This document shows positions 18,261 through 26,180 of a DNA stretch of 64,000 bases, piece by piece. The stretch's first letter is position 1, and the number at the start of each line of letters is the position of its first letter. The notes below the pieces were generated by a model. The model had not been told where the DNA came from. It did not search any database and worked only from the letters and a program-made list of their open reading frames with translations. Source of the DNA: DATKHR01 sp036557365. Its GTDB lineage: Bacteria > Acidobacteriota > Vicinamibacteria > Vicinamibacterales > CAVVIG01. The position numbers and the translations under genes are program-made. The stretch spans positions 25,329 through 89,328 of the forward strand of contig DATBHR010000109.1 in NCBI GenBank assembly GCA_036557365.1, in the 5' to 3' direction.

Positions 18261-19796
18261 ATGCCGGTCCGTCATCTCGCCGCTCTCCTGATCATCGCTC
18301 TCGCGGCGCTTCAGCCGACAACCGCGCACGTCCATCGCCAGCTGCTCATCATCGTCGACGGACTGCGGCCGGACTACGTGACCCCCAATGTGATGCCGAA
18401 CCTCGTCGCGCTCGGCAAGCGCGGCGTCATGTTCGAGCACCATCATTCCGTGTTTCCGACCGTAACGCGCGTCAACGCCGCGTCGATTGCGACCGGCGCG
18501 TATCCGCAGTCACACGGCTTGCTCGGGAACTCGGTGTTCTTTCCGAAAGTGGACGCGACGAAGTTTCTCGACACGGCTGATCGCGAGAGCCTGCTGAAGG
18601 TCGCGCGAGCGGAAGGGCGGCTGCTGACCGCGCCGACGCTCGCCGAGATGCTCCGTGATGCGGGGCGGCGACTGCTGGTCGTGAGCTCGGGATCGGCCGG
18701 ATCGGCGCTGTTGAACAACCCCACCGTCGCAGGCGGCGCGATCCTTCACTTTCAGTTCGCAGAACCCGCCCAGTACATGGAGGATCTCGAGCGGCTTGGC
18801 CCGCTGCCAAAGGCGGATGCCCGCGACGGATCGCTCGATCGATTCGCGGTTGACGCGTTCCTGAAAGTCGGGATTCCAAAGGTCGATCCGTCGGTCACGA
18901 TCATGTGGCTGAGCGATCTCGATACCGCCGCACATGCTCACGGCGTCGGCACGCCGGCGACGATCGCCACGCTCGAGCATGTGGACAACGACATCAAGAT
19001 CGTGCTCGACGGCCTGAGCGCCGCGCACCTGCTCGATGACTACGACATCTGGGTGAGCTCCGACCACGGCTTCTCGACTTACACGGGCGCGCCGGACGTG
19101 AGTGCTCTGCTGCAGCCGTACATGCGCGCGCTGCCCGACGGCTCGCCGCGGATCGTCGCGAACGGCGGCGCCGTCTACGTCCGCGACGGTGACGAAGCGA
19201 CGATCTCGGCCATCACCGGCACGCTGCAGCGCACGGCGGGAATCGGCGCCATCTTCACGCGCGCCGCCACGCCGTGGCAGTTCGAAGGACATGTCCCCGG
19301 CACGCTGTCGTTCGATGCGATCCGCTGGCAGCACGATCGCTCGGCACAAATCCTCTACTCGCCCGACTGGACCGATGCGGCGAACGCCGACGGGCGGCCC
19401 GGCACGACCGCGTCGCGCGGAACGGCCGGACACGGCAGCTCGAGTCCCTGGGACGTCCACAACACGGCGATCGCGGCAGGCCCCGATGTCAGAAGCGGCA
19501 GGACGATCCAGACGCCGAGCGCCAACGTGGACTTCGCGCCGACGTTCCTCGAGCTGCTCGGAATCGCGATTCCATCGTCTATCGAGGGACGCTCGCTGCG
19601 TGAGGCGCTGACGACCCGCGATCAACAGGCATCGCCGACCGTTCGACCGTTCGATGCGACGACACGCACAGCGGACGGCACGTACGCGCTGACCGCCGCG
19701 TTCTCCATCGTCCAGTCGGCCGGCAAGGAATATCGGTACTTCGACCGGACGACCGTGGTCCGTCAGCCGCGAAGCGAGCGCGACAATCCGAGATAG
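18261..19796 (+). CDS. secreted alkaline-phosphatase-superfamily phosphodiesterase/pyrophosphatase
   Basis: A 511-residue enzyme with a signal peptide (residues 1-22). It has the type I phosphodiesterase/nucleotide pyrophosphatase pattern: metal-binding Asp in IVDGLRPD (Asp33), nucleophile Thr69 in FPTVTRVN followed by ASIATGAYPQSHGLLGN, and later metal ligands in SDLDTAAHAHG and SSDHGFSTYTG. The third metal site is probably GHGSSSPWDVHNT. It hydrolyses phosphodiester or pyrophosphate bonds; the substrate is not evident. It ends inside the convergent monooxygenase gene, an overlap of 34 bases. Confidence 0.88.
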   Translation: MPVRHLAALLIIALAALQPTTAHVHRQLLIIVDGLRPDYVTPNVMPNLVALGKRGVMFEHHHSVFPTVTRVNAASIATGAYPQSHGLLGNSVFFPKVDATKFLDTADRESLLKVARAEGRLLTAPTLAEMLRDAGRRLLVVSSGSAGSALLNNPTVAGGAILHFQFAEPAQYMEDLERLGPLPKADARDGSLDRFAVDAFLKVGIPKVDPSVTIMWLSDLDTAAHAHGVGTPATIATLEHVDNDIKIVLDGLSAAHLLDDYDIWVSSDHGFSTYTGAPDVSALLQPYMRALPDGSPRIVANGGAVYVRDGDEATISAITGTLQRTAGIGAIFTRAATPWQFEGHVPGTLSFDAIRWQHDRSAQILYSPDWTDAANADGRPGTTASRGTAGHGSSSPWDVHNTAIAAGPDVRSGRTIQTPSANVDFAPTFLELLGIAIPSSIEGRSLREALTTRDQQASPTVRPFDATTRTADGTYALTAAFSIVQSAGKEYRYFDRTTVVRQPRSERDNPR

Positions 19797-20917
19797 CGCT
19801 CGACGTTGCGCGCCAGCCGGCGCGACGCGCGATTGGCCTCGAAGAGATGTCCGCGAAGCGTATGCGTGAAGCCGACGAAGTACAAGCCGCCGAGCGGCGT
19901 CGGCTCGCCTGATTCGCCGCGCGGCTCTCCGATGTCGTCGATGACGCCCGGCACGTCAACAATCGACTCGAGGCCGGTTGAGAATCCTGTCGCGGCGATG
20001 ATCGCATCGAACGGTTCGGTCGAGCCGTCCGCGAACACGCCGCCGTCGTCGTTCAGGCGCTCCAGCGCCGGCCTCACCTGAATCCGCCCGCGCTTGAGCG
20101 CATCAACGAATCCGACGTCGATGAGCGGCACGCGCTTCGTCGTGTACGGATTGAAGTTGCCGCGCGGCATGCCGTACCGCGTGAGGTCCCCGATCGTGAG
20201 ACGCGCGGTCGCCCACCCGATTCGATTCGAGATCGCAGGCGGCAGCAGGCTCAACAGCAGGCTCGTGCGCTGCACGGGCATGCCGAACGGATCGCGCGGG
20301 ACGATCGGCGGCGGCGTTCGCACGCTGACCGCGACGTACGCCGCGCGGTGATCGATCAGGTCGGTCGCGATCTCCGCGCCGCTGTTCCCGACGCCGACGA
20401 CGAGGACGCGCTGACCGACGTACGGCGACGCGTTCGTGTACGCGCTCGAGTGCACCAGGCGCCCTTTGTAGCGCTCGCGCCCGGGCCACGGAGGAACGAT
20501 CGGCTGCCGGTATTGTCCCGTCGCGACGACAACGACCGCGCTCTGCCACATGTCGTTCGCCGGTCCGAGTGTCTCGATCGTCCACCCGGTGGACGAGTCG
20601 CTGCTCTCGCGAATCTTCTGGACCGTCGTCCCTGTGACGACGCGCAATCCGAAGTGACGCGCGTAGTGCGCGAGGTACTCCACCACGTCGTCTCGCGACA
20701 GGTACTGCGGATAGCGGCCCGGAATCGGCCAATGCGCAAGGCCCGAGAATCGGCGGACGGTATGGAGGTGAAGGCGATCGTAACGACGCGCCCACGTGCC
20801 TCCGATCGCGGGGTCCCGTTCCAGGACCACGGCCTCGATGCCGCGCTTGGCGAGTGCTGCGGCGGACGAGAGGCCCGACGCTCCGCCGCCGACGATGACC
20901 ACGGTCGATTCAGGCAC
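19763..20917 (-). CDS. flavin-containing monooxygenase-like NAD(P)/FAD oxidoreductase
   Basis: A 384-residue flavoprotein starting at GTG. The FAD-binding motif GGGASGLSSA is at residues 10-19, the second Rossmann motif GVGNSGAEIA near 175, and between them stands YKGRLVHSSAY, equivalent to the FxGxxxHxxxY fingerprint of the FMO/Baeyer-Villiger group. IIAATGFSTGL is the late conserved block. It should oxidise a carbon, nitrogen or sulfur compound with NADPH and oxygen; the substrate is unknown. It overlaps the 3' end of the convergent phosphatase-family gene. Confidence 0.9.
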   Translation of the reverse strand: MPESTVVIVGGGASGLSSAAALAKRGIEAVVLERDPAIGGTWARRYDRLHLHTVRRFSGLAHWPIPGRYPQYLSRDDVVEYLAHYARHFGLRVVTGTTVQKIRESSDSSTGWTIETLGPANDMWQSAVVVVATGQYRQPIVPPWPGRERYKGRLVHSSAYTNASPYVGQRVLVVGVGNSGAEIATDLIDHRAAYVAVSVRTPPPIVPRDPFGMPVQRTSLLLSLLPPAISNRIGWATARLTIGDLTRYGMPRGNFNPYTTKRVPLIDVGFVDALKRGRIQVRPALERLNDDGGVFADGSTEPFDAIIAATGFSTGLESIVDVPGVIDDIGEPRGESGEPTPLGGLYFVGFTHTLRGHLFEANRASRRLARNVERYLGLSRSLRG

Positions 20918-20950
20918 AGCGTTCCTGCGGCGCGTGACGAGCCCGCCGCG

Positions 20951-22426
20951 CTACGAACCCTGAAGCAGCGGCACGCTCGCGAAGACCTCGGTGCCCTGCG
21001 CGTTCGTCGAGTGGATGACGAGCTCGCCGCCGACGACGTTCAGGCGTTCGCGCATGCTGGCGAGTCCGATGCCGTCGGGTTGCGTGTGCGTCGAGAAGCC
21101 GACGCCGCGGTCGCGAATCGTCAGCAGCGCCCTTGTCGGCTCGCGCACGAGCTCCACGCTGATCTGCTGCGCGCCGCTGTGCTTCACGGCGTTCTTCAGC
21201 GCTTCTTGCGCGACGCGGTAGAGGCACACCGCGACACGCTCGGGCAACCCGTCGGCGCCGCGCTCCACGAGGTCGACGGCGACACTATGCTGCGTGGACA
21301 CTTGCTGGCACCACGCGCGCAGCGCGTGCGAGAGGCCGACGTGCCCGATGTGAGAATCGTGCAGCTCGCGCGAGAGGTGGTGCAGATCGGCCGAGAGGAG
21401 GTTGACGTACTCGCGCGCGATGCGGAGGTCCTGCCCCTCTTCGAGCGCCATGCCGAGGATGGCGAGGCGCTGGCCGATGTCGTCGTGCAGCTGGCGTGAA
21501 ATCCGGCGGCGCTCGTCCTCCTGCGCCGTCATCAGGTTGCCGGCGAGCTGCCGGAGCATCTCCTCCTGGCGGCGCCGCTCGTCCAGCAGCATCGCGATGA
21601 TCGTGGACGGCAGCGTGATGAAGAAGAGAAACATCTGGACGCCGAGCACGTTCAGCGTCGCGCCGTACGCGGTGAACGGCCCCGCGCCGCGGTTCACGCC
21701 CCAGATGGCGAACAGCGAGATGATCGCCGGCGTCAGCGCCGTGCCTGCCGGTCCGAACCGCGCGATGGCCCAGACGACGAACGGCACCGGTGCGTACGCG
21801 AGAATCGGCGCGTACGCGCCGCCCCACGTCGCCCTGAACGGAAACGCGAGCCACGACGCGACCGACAGTCCGGCCGCCAGGCAGACGAGCTCGGCGATCG
21901 GCGCGCGCGGCCGCTTGAAGCGCCCGTAGGCGACGAACAGGATCAGCGGCACGAAAATCATGATCGCGAGGCTGTCGCCGATGAGCCAGGAGTACCACGC
22001 GTGCCAGAACGGCTCGCTGAGCGCGATGTGGATCGCGGCGCTGACCGTCGCAGAGAGCGTCGGAACGAAGACCGCGCCGACGATCAGGAGGACGGCGAGC
22101 TCGCGAAAGGTGGCGAGCGTGCATGGACGCCCGAGCGTGCGGCGGATCAGGTACGCGCTGAGCAGCGCCCTGCACGCGTCGTTGACGAAAAAGCCGATGG
22201 AGAACCAGAACTCCATCGGCCGCGCGAACGCGTACACGAGTCGGATCGGCAGCGCGGCCGCGACGTAAATCCACCACCGCGCCGGCGTGTCCAGAAGGAG
22301 CGCGCCGAGCAGGACCGCGTCCGGCGGCCACAGCGGCGCGCCGGCGCTGAACGTCGCCGCCATCGCCCAGGCGTAAGCGGCGACGTAGCCGATCTCGAAA
22401 ATCGCGATCTTGCGAAACGCGCTCAT
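20951..22426 (-). CDS. MASE1-domain sensor histidine kinase (NarX/LiaS type)
   Basis: A 491-residue kinase. The N-terminal 285 residues form a MASE1 sensor with about eight membrane helices. It is followed by a HisKA_3 dimerisation domain with phospho-acceptor His in ISRQLHDDIGQRLAILGM and an HATPase_c domain with N box (ALKNAVKHSGAQQ), G1 (IRDRGVGF) and G2 (GIGLASMRERL). This kinase type pairs with NarL/LuxR response regulators, but none is beside it, so it is an orphan. GAGGGG directly before ATG 22426 is a plausible ribosome site. It lies between the DinB-like gene and the monooxygenase gene, all on the same strand. Confidence 0.92.
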   Translation of the reverse strand: MSAFRKIAIFEIGYVAAYAWAMAATFSAGAPLWPPDAVLLGALLLDTPARWWIYVAAALPIRLVYAFARPMEFWFSIGFFVNDACRALLSAYLIRRTLGRPCTLATFRELAVLLIVGAVFVPTLSATVSAAIHIALSEPFWHAWYSWLIGDSLAIMIFVPLILFVAYGRFKRPRAPIAELVCLAAGLSVASWLAFPFRATWGGAYAPILAYAPVPFVVWAIARFGPAGTALTPAIISLFAIWGVNRGAGPFTAYGATLNVLGVQMFLFFITLPSTIIAMLLDERRRQEEMLRQLAGNLMTAQEDERRRISRQLHDDIGQRLAILGMALEEGQDLRIAREYVNLLSADLHHLSRELHDSHIGHVGLSHALRAWCQQVSTQHSVAVDLVERGADGLPERVAVCLYRVAQEALKNAVKHSGAQQISVELVREPTRALLTIRDRGVGFSTHTQPDGIGLASMRERLNVVGGELVIHSTNAQGTEVFASVPLLQGS

Positions 22427-22445
22427 CCCCTCGTCGACGGCGGGC

Positions 22446-23015
22446 CTACTTCTTGCCGTACTTCTCCATCATCTCCTTGAACATCTGATCCGGCGTCTTC
22501 TTCTCCCGGATCATCTGCTGGATCATCTCGGTCGACGGCGGCGTGATGTGATTCGCGCGCAGGTAGCCGACGACGTTTCCGTAGATCTCGTTGTTGTGGA
22601 CCGTCGTATGGAGGAACGAGAAGACCATCTGCGGCGTCGAGAGGATCTTCGCATCGTCGAGCTTCTCGAACGTCGCGTCGCAGTACTCGAACGACTCCTT
22701 CAGGTTCTTCAGGATCTCGTCCTTCGTCTTGAGCAGATCGGTCTTCGCCTTGGGCATCGGATTCGCCTCGCCGCGCAGCGTCGAACAATCGAGATAATTG
22801 CGCTCGGTCGAATGGTTGATCCATTGCCCGAAGTCCATCTGCTCGGGGGCAATCTTGAACGTGTACTTGTCGGCGGGCATCACGGTCGCCGCGCCGAGCA
22901 GGAACAGCCGCACCGGCGTGTAGTACCGCTGGATGTTCGTCGTCTTGAGGTTGTCCTCCGCGTGCAGCGGCGCGGCGGCAAGCAGGCTGGCCATCAGGAA
23001 CAACACTTTCTTCAT
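22446..23015 (-). CDS. secreted DinB-like protein
   Basis: A 189-residue protein with a signal peptide (MKKVLFLMASLLAAAPLHA). The mature part follows the DinB/YfiT four-helix bundle: AATVMPADKYTFKIAPEQM with a metal-binding-type His in FGQWINHSTERN, and a late HTTVHNNEIYGNVVGYLR whose His residues complete the site. DinB proteins are thiol-dependent or metal-dependent transferases with unclear substrates; export is unusual but occurs in this phylum. ATG 23015 has GGAGGG upstream, and the frame open further upstream is shadow sequence. Confidence 0.8.
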   Translation of the reverse strand: MKKVLFLMASLLAAAPLHAEDNLKTTNIQRYYTPVRLFLLGAATVMPADKYTFKIAPEQMDFGQWINHSTERNYLDCSTLRGEANPMPKAKTDLLKTKDEILKNLKESFEYCDATFEKLDDAKILSTPQMVFSFLHTTVHNNEIYGNVVGYLRANHITPPSTEMIQQMIREKKTPDQMFKEMMEKYGKK

Positions 23016-23031
23016 GTCGGACCCTCCAGGA

Positions 23032-23419
23032 ATCCTGAGAGCGGCCTTTGTACTACACTTCGCCGGCGTCGGACTGATGTTCGTCGTCACGCTGGTCTCC
23101 GAGTTTCGCGGGACGACGCCGCAGATCGACGCGTTCGGCACGCCGGCCGTCGTCCACTTCAGCGGGGTCCTTTCCTGACAGCATCGTGACCGCGCCGTGG
23201 CCGACGATGGTCGGCGCGCGCATCGCGCTCGGTGCGTATCTGGGCCTCCTCGCGTCTGCGGCTGAGCTGGCCGCGAGCCCGATGTCGCCGTTTGCGATCG
23301 GGACGGCAGCGATGGTCCTCCTCTTCGTCGGGATCCCACAACGCGTGGGACACGATTACTTATCTCGTCGTGGTGCGGTGGCAGGAACGCGCGCACGAGG
23401 ATCCACCGTCGGCCTGACG
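23032..23419 (+). pseudogene. decayed small membrane-protein gene
   Basis: Three short reading frames follow each other and read as one protein only if two single bases are removed. Frame 1 gives LRAAFVLHFAGVGLMFVV and EFRGTTPQIDAFGTPAVVHF, then meets TGA at 23176-23178; skipping one T restores SIVTAPWP in frame 2. Frame 2 gives AYLGLLASAAELA and AAMVLLFVGI; an extra C in the CCC at 23335-23337 hides the continuation HNAWDTITYLVVVRW in frame 3, which ends with a stop at 23417-23419. Compared with proteins of this kind that I recall, about 35 residues are missing in the middle. The 5' end is uncertain; ATG 23014 is possible. Confidence 0.6.
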
Positions 23420-23496
23420 CATTCATCGCGGACTTCGCCCCCGGCCCGCGTAATCCTTGAGATATAGTTCCGTCTTTGCCCTGGGGGAATGACACG

Positions 23497-24405
23497 ATGA
23501 CTACGAGCGGCAAAACCCGCCTTCCGGAGATCGTCAAAGACAAACAGGATTCGATCCTGTCCGAGTGGATCGCGCATCAGCTCGCCAGCGTCGCGAATCG
23601 CCGCGACCTCATCAACCAGGCCGAGCTCGAGCGTCAGTCGCGGGAATTCCTTCGAACATTCGTCGAAGCCGCGCAGACCGGCGAGGGAGGCGACATTCAC
23701 GGCGCCGGCTGGGAGGCCACGCGCGAGCTGCTGAACAGGATCTCGCAGTCGAGGGCGCTGCAGGGGTTTTCGCCCAGCGAAACGGCGACGTTCATCTTCT
23801 CGCTGAAGCAGCCGCTGTTTTCGGCGCTGCGCGAAAAGGTGAAAGACGCACAGACCCTCGCCGACGAAACCTGGATCGCGACGAAGATGCTGGACGCGCT
23901 CGGCCTCCACACGACCGAGGCGTACTTGAAGACGCGCGAGTCCGTCATCAATCGCCAGCAGCAGGAGCTGCTCGAACTGTCCACACCGGTGGTGACGCTG
24001 TGGGACGGCATCCTCGCCCTGCCGCTCATCGGCACGCTTGACAGCGCGCGCACGCAGGTCGTCATGGAAAGCCTGCTCCAGCGCATTGTCGAAACCGGAT
24101 CGCTCATCGCCATCCTCGACATCACCGGCGTGCCAACGGTCGACACGCTCGTCGCGCAGCACCTGCTCAAAACAGTCGCGGCTGCTCGACTGATGGGTGC
24201 CGACTGCATCATCAGCGGCATCCGGCCGCAGATCGCGCAGACCATCGTGCACCTCGGCGTCGATCTGAACTCGGTCGTCACGAAGGCCACGCTGGCCGAC
24301 GCGTTCAAGGTGGCGCTCAAGCGGTCGGGGTTGGCGGTCACCCGGGCAGCACAATTGACGAAGATGGAGGCGCCGCAGGCGGCGCAGCACAAGAGCGAGG
24401 CCTGA
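23497..24405 (+). CDS. rsbR: RsbR-type stressosome co-antagonist
   Basis: A 302-residue protein with an N-terminal RsbR sensor domain of the non-heme-globin type (about residues 10-150), a linker and a C-terminal STAS domain (about 160-285). The STAS block LDITGVPTVDTLVAQHLL places Thr217 at the position equivalent to the RsbT-phosphorylated residue of B. subtilis RsbR. IISGIRPQIAQTIVHLGV is also typical. It builds the stressosome scaffold with RsbS and senses stress through its N-terminus. It is the first gene of a six-gene overlapping operon. ATG 23497 is chosen because GGGGGA precedes it. The stop overlaps the RsbS start by one base. Confidence 0.92.
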   Translation: MTTSGKTRLPEIVKDKQDSILSEWIAHQLASVANRRDLINQAELERQSREFLRTFVEAAQTGEGGDIHGAGWEATRELLNRISQSRALQGFSPSETATFIFSLKQPLFSALREKVKDAQTLADETWIATKMLDALGLHTTEAYLKTRESVINRQQQELLELSTPVVTLWDGILALPLIGTLDSARTQVVMESLLQRIVETGSLIAILDITGVPTVDTLVAQHLLKTVAAARLMGADCIISGIRPQIAQTIVHLGVDLNSVVTKATLADAFKVALKRSGLAVTRAAQLTKMEAPQAAQHKSEA

Positions 24406-24794
24406 TGGAGCGCATCCCGATCCTCAAGATGCGTGATTGCCTTCTCGTCTCGATTCAGGTCGACATGCATGATCAGCTGGCGTTGCAGCTGCAGGACGAT
24501 TTGACGCAGCGCATCGCCGACACTGGCGCGCGCGGCGTGCTCATCGACATCTCTGCGCTCGAGATGGTCGATTCCTTCATCGGCCGCATGCTCGCGAACA
24601 TCGCATCGATGTCCCGCATTCTCGACGCGCAGACCGTCGTCGTCGGCATGCGTCCGGCGGTGGCGATCACGCTGGTCGAACTGGGCCTGTCGTTGCCCGG
24701 CGTGCGCACGGCGCTCGACGTCGAGCGCGGAATGGATCTCCTCTCATCGTCATGGGACCCGACGGGGCAGGCCGATCATGCCGCCCTTGGTTGA
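24405..24794 (+). CDS. rsbS: RsbS stressosome scaffold protein
   Basis: A 129-residue single STAS domain. Ser57 in IDISALEMVDSFIGR is the residue RsbT phosphorylates in the family to dissolve the complex. VVVGMRPAVAITLVELGL is the second conserved block. With RsbR it forms the stressosome core that holds RsbT until stress. Its ATG shares one base with the RsbR stop, and its end overlaps the RsbT start by 17 bases, implying translational coupling. Confidence 0.93.
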   Translation: MERIPILKMRDCLLVSIQVDMHDQLALQLQDDLTQRIADTGARGVLIDISALEMVDSFIGRMLANIASMSRILDAQTVVVGMRPAVAITLVELGLSLPGVRTALDVERGMDLLSSSWDPTGQADHAALG

Positions 24795-25179
24795 TACGCA
24801 CCCGTTGTCGATTCCCGAACACGTCGTGATGGTTCGCCAGGCGGTCCGCAAGCGTGCGGTCGAGGTCGGCTTCAGCCTGGTGGAACAGACGAAAATCGTG
24901 ACGGCCGCGAGCGAACTGGCGCGCAACACGATTCAGCACGGCGGCGGCGGGCAGGCGACGATCGAGGTCGTCGTCGACGGCGTGCGCCGCGGGATCCGGC
25001 TCGCCTTCGAAGATTCGGGCCCGGGCATTGCAAACGTCGAACTCGCGATGAAGGACGGCTTCTCGACCGGCGGCGGACTCGGACTCGGACTATCGGGCGC
25101 CAAGCGCCTGTCGAACGAGTTCCAGATCACGACGACCGTCGGCGCCGGCACTCGCGTGGTCATCACGCGATGGAAGTAG
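24778..25179 (+). CDS. rsbT: RsbT serine/threonine kinase
   Basis: A 133-residue GHKL kinase. The N box ASELARNTIQHGGGG carries Glu46 and Asn50; G1 is EDSGPGI (about 78-84) and G2 is GGLGLGLSG. This is the complete RsbT pattern. In the family it phosphorylates RsbR and RsbS and, once released, activates a downstream partner. No RsbU phosphatase gene is present here, so the next partner is probably encoded further along the operon. It overlaps RsbS by 17 bases and the next gene by 10. Confidence 0.93.
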   Translation: MPPLVDTHPLSIPEHVVMVRQAVRKRAVEVGFSLVEQTKIVTAASELARNTIQHGGGGQATIEVVVDGVRRGIRLAFEDSGPGIANVELAMKDGFSTGGGLGLGLSGAKRLSNEFQITTTVGAGTRVVITRWK

Positions 25180-26180
25180 CCTCGAGCCATCGACAAATTC
25201 CAGTCACTGAGGCCAGCCAACCCTCCGCTGCCAGATCGGCCGCCAGAGACGCCGCCGAGATGGCGGGCTTCGGCGAGGAAGACTCGTACAGAGCAGGACT
25301 GGTCGCCACGGAGCTGGCGACGAACCTGGTCAAGCACGCGACCGGCGGCGAACTGCTCGTCCGCCATACACGACTGTCACCGAAGGCCGAGCTGGAACTC
25401 ATCGCGATCGACCGCGGGCCCGGCATCGCGGACCTCTCGCGCAGCCTTGCGGACGGTTACTCGACGGCCGGGACGTCCGGCACCGGGCTCGGCGCCATTC
25501 GTCGCCTCGCGGACGAGTTCGATGTCCACTCCGATCAACGCGGGACCGTCGTCGTCGCGCGCCTTCGCGAGAAGCGCGCGAAGGCCGTCGATCAGGCCGC
25601 GATGGAAATCGCCGGCATCTCGGTCGCGATGCGCGGCGAAATGGTGTGTGGCGACTCGTGGCAGATTCATCGTGATGTCGATAGTGCGTTAATCGTCGTC
25701 GCGGACGGCCTGGGACACGGCCTTCAGGCCTGGCAAGCGTCGAGCGCCGCGGTCACCTCGGTGGATGTGCACGGCGTGCTCGACACGGTCGGACTCCTGC
25801 GGGCGATGCACGATGGTCTGCGATCGACGCGCGGTGCCGCCGCAGCGGTCGCCGACATCCGTCTTCGCCAGCACATCGTCAAGTACGCCGGCATCGGCAA
25901 CATCAGCGCGACGCTGACGGCGACGACCGTCACGCGCCATCTCGTCTCGTCGAACGGCATCCTCGGCCATGAAGCCCATCAGTTTCGCGAGTTCACGTAT
26001 CCGTGGGAGTCCGGCACGACGTTCGTCGTACACTCGGACGGCCTCGGCACTCACTGGTCGCTCGACGAGTATCGAGGCCTGCGTTCGCGTCAGCCAACGA
26101 CGATGGCGGCGGTGCTCTATCGCGACTTCAGCCGGCAGCGGGACGATGTGACGGTGGTAGTGGGGAGACAGCGGGTGTGA
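25170..26180 (+). CDS. RsbW-like kinase fused to SpoIIE/RsbX-type phosphatase
   Basis: A 336-residue fusion. Residues 1-135 form a GHKL ATPase of the RsbT/RsbW type (ATELATNLVKHATGG, IDRGPGIAD, TGLGAIRRL). Residues 145-334 form a PP2C/SpoIIE phosphatase with metal sites intact: VADGLGHG, then HSDGLGTHW and RDDVTVVVG. In B. subtilis RsbX resets RsbR and RsbS by removing phosphate, so the fusion may do both halves of the cycle. Such fusions are known next to RsbRST modules in other bacteria. It overlaps RsbT by 10 bases, and its TGA overlaps the GTG of the next gene. Confidence 0.9.
   Translation: MEVASSHRQIPVTEASQPSAARSAARDAAEMAGFGEEDSYRAGLVATELATNLVKHATGGELLVRHTRLSPKAELELIAIDRGPGIADLSRSLADGYSTAGTSGTGLGAIRRLADEFDVHSDQRGTVVVARLREKRAKAVDQAAMEIAGISVAMRGEMVCGDSWQIHRDVDSALIVVADGLGHGLQAWQASSAAVTSVDVHGVLDTVGLLRAMHDGLRSTRGAAAAVADIRLRQHIVKYAGIGNISATLTATTVTRHLVSSNGILGHEAHQFREFTYPWESGTTFVVHSDGLGTHWSLDEYRGLRSRQPTTMAAVLYRDFSRQRDDVTVVVGRQRV

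Noticed and set aside
23440..23468. promoter with TATAGT -10 before rsbR
   Set aside because: TATAGT at 23463-23468 is attractive, but no -35-like sequence stands at the right distance, so I did not list it as a feature.
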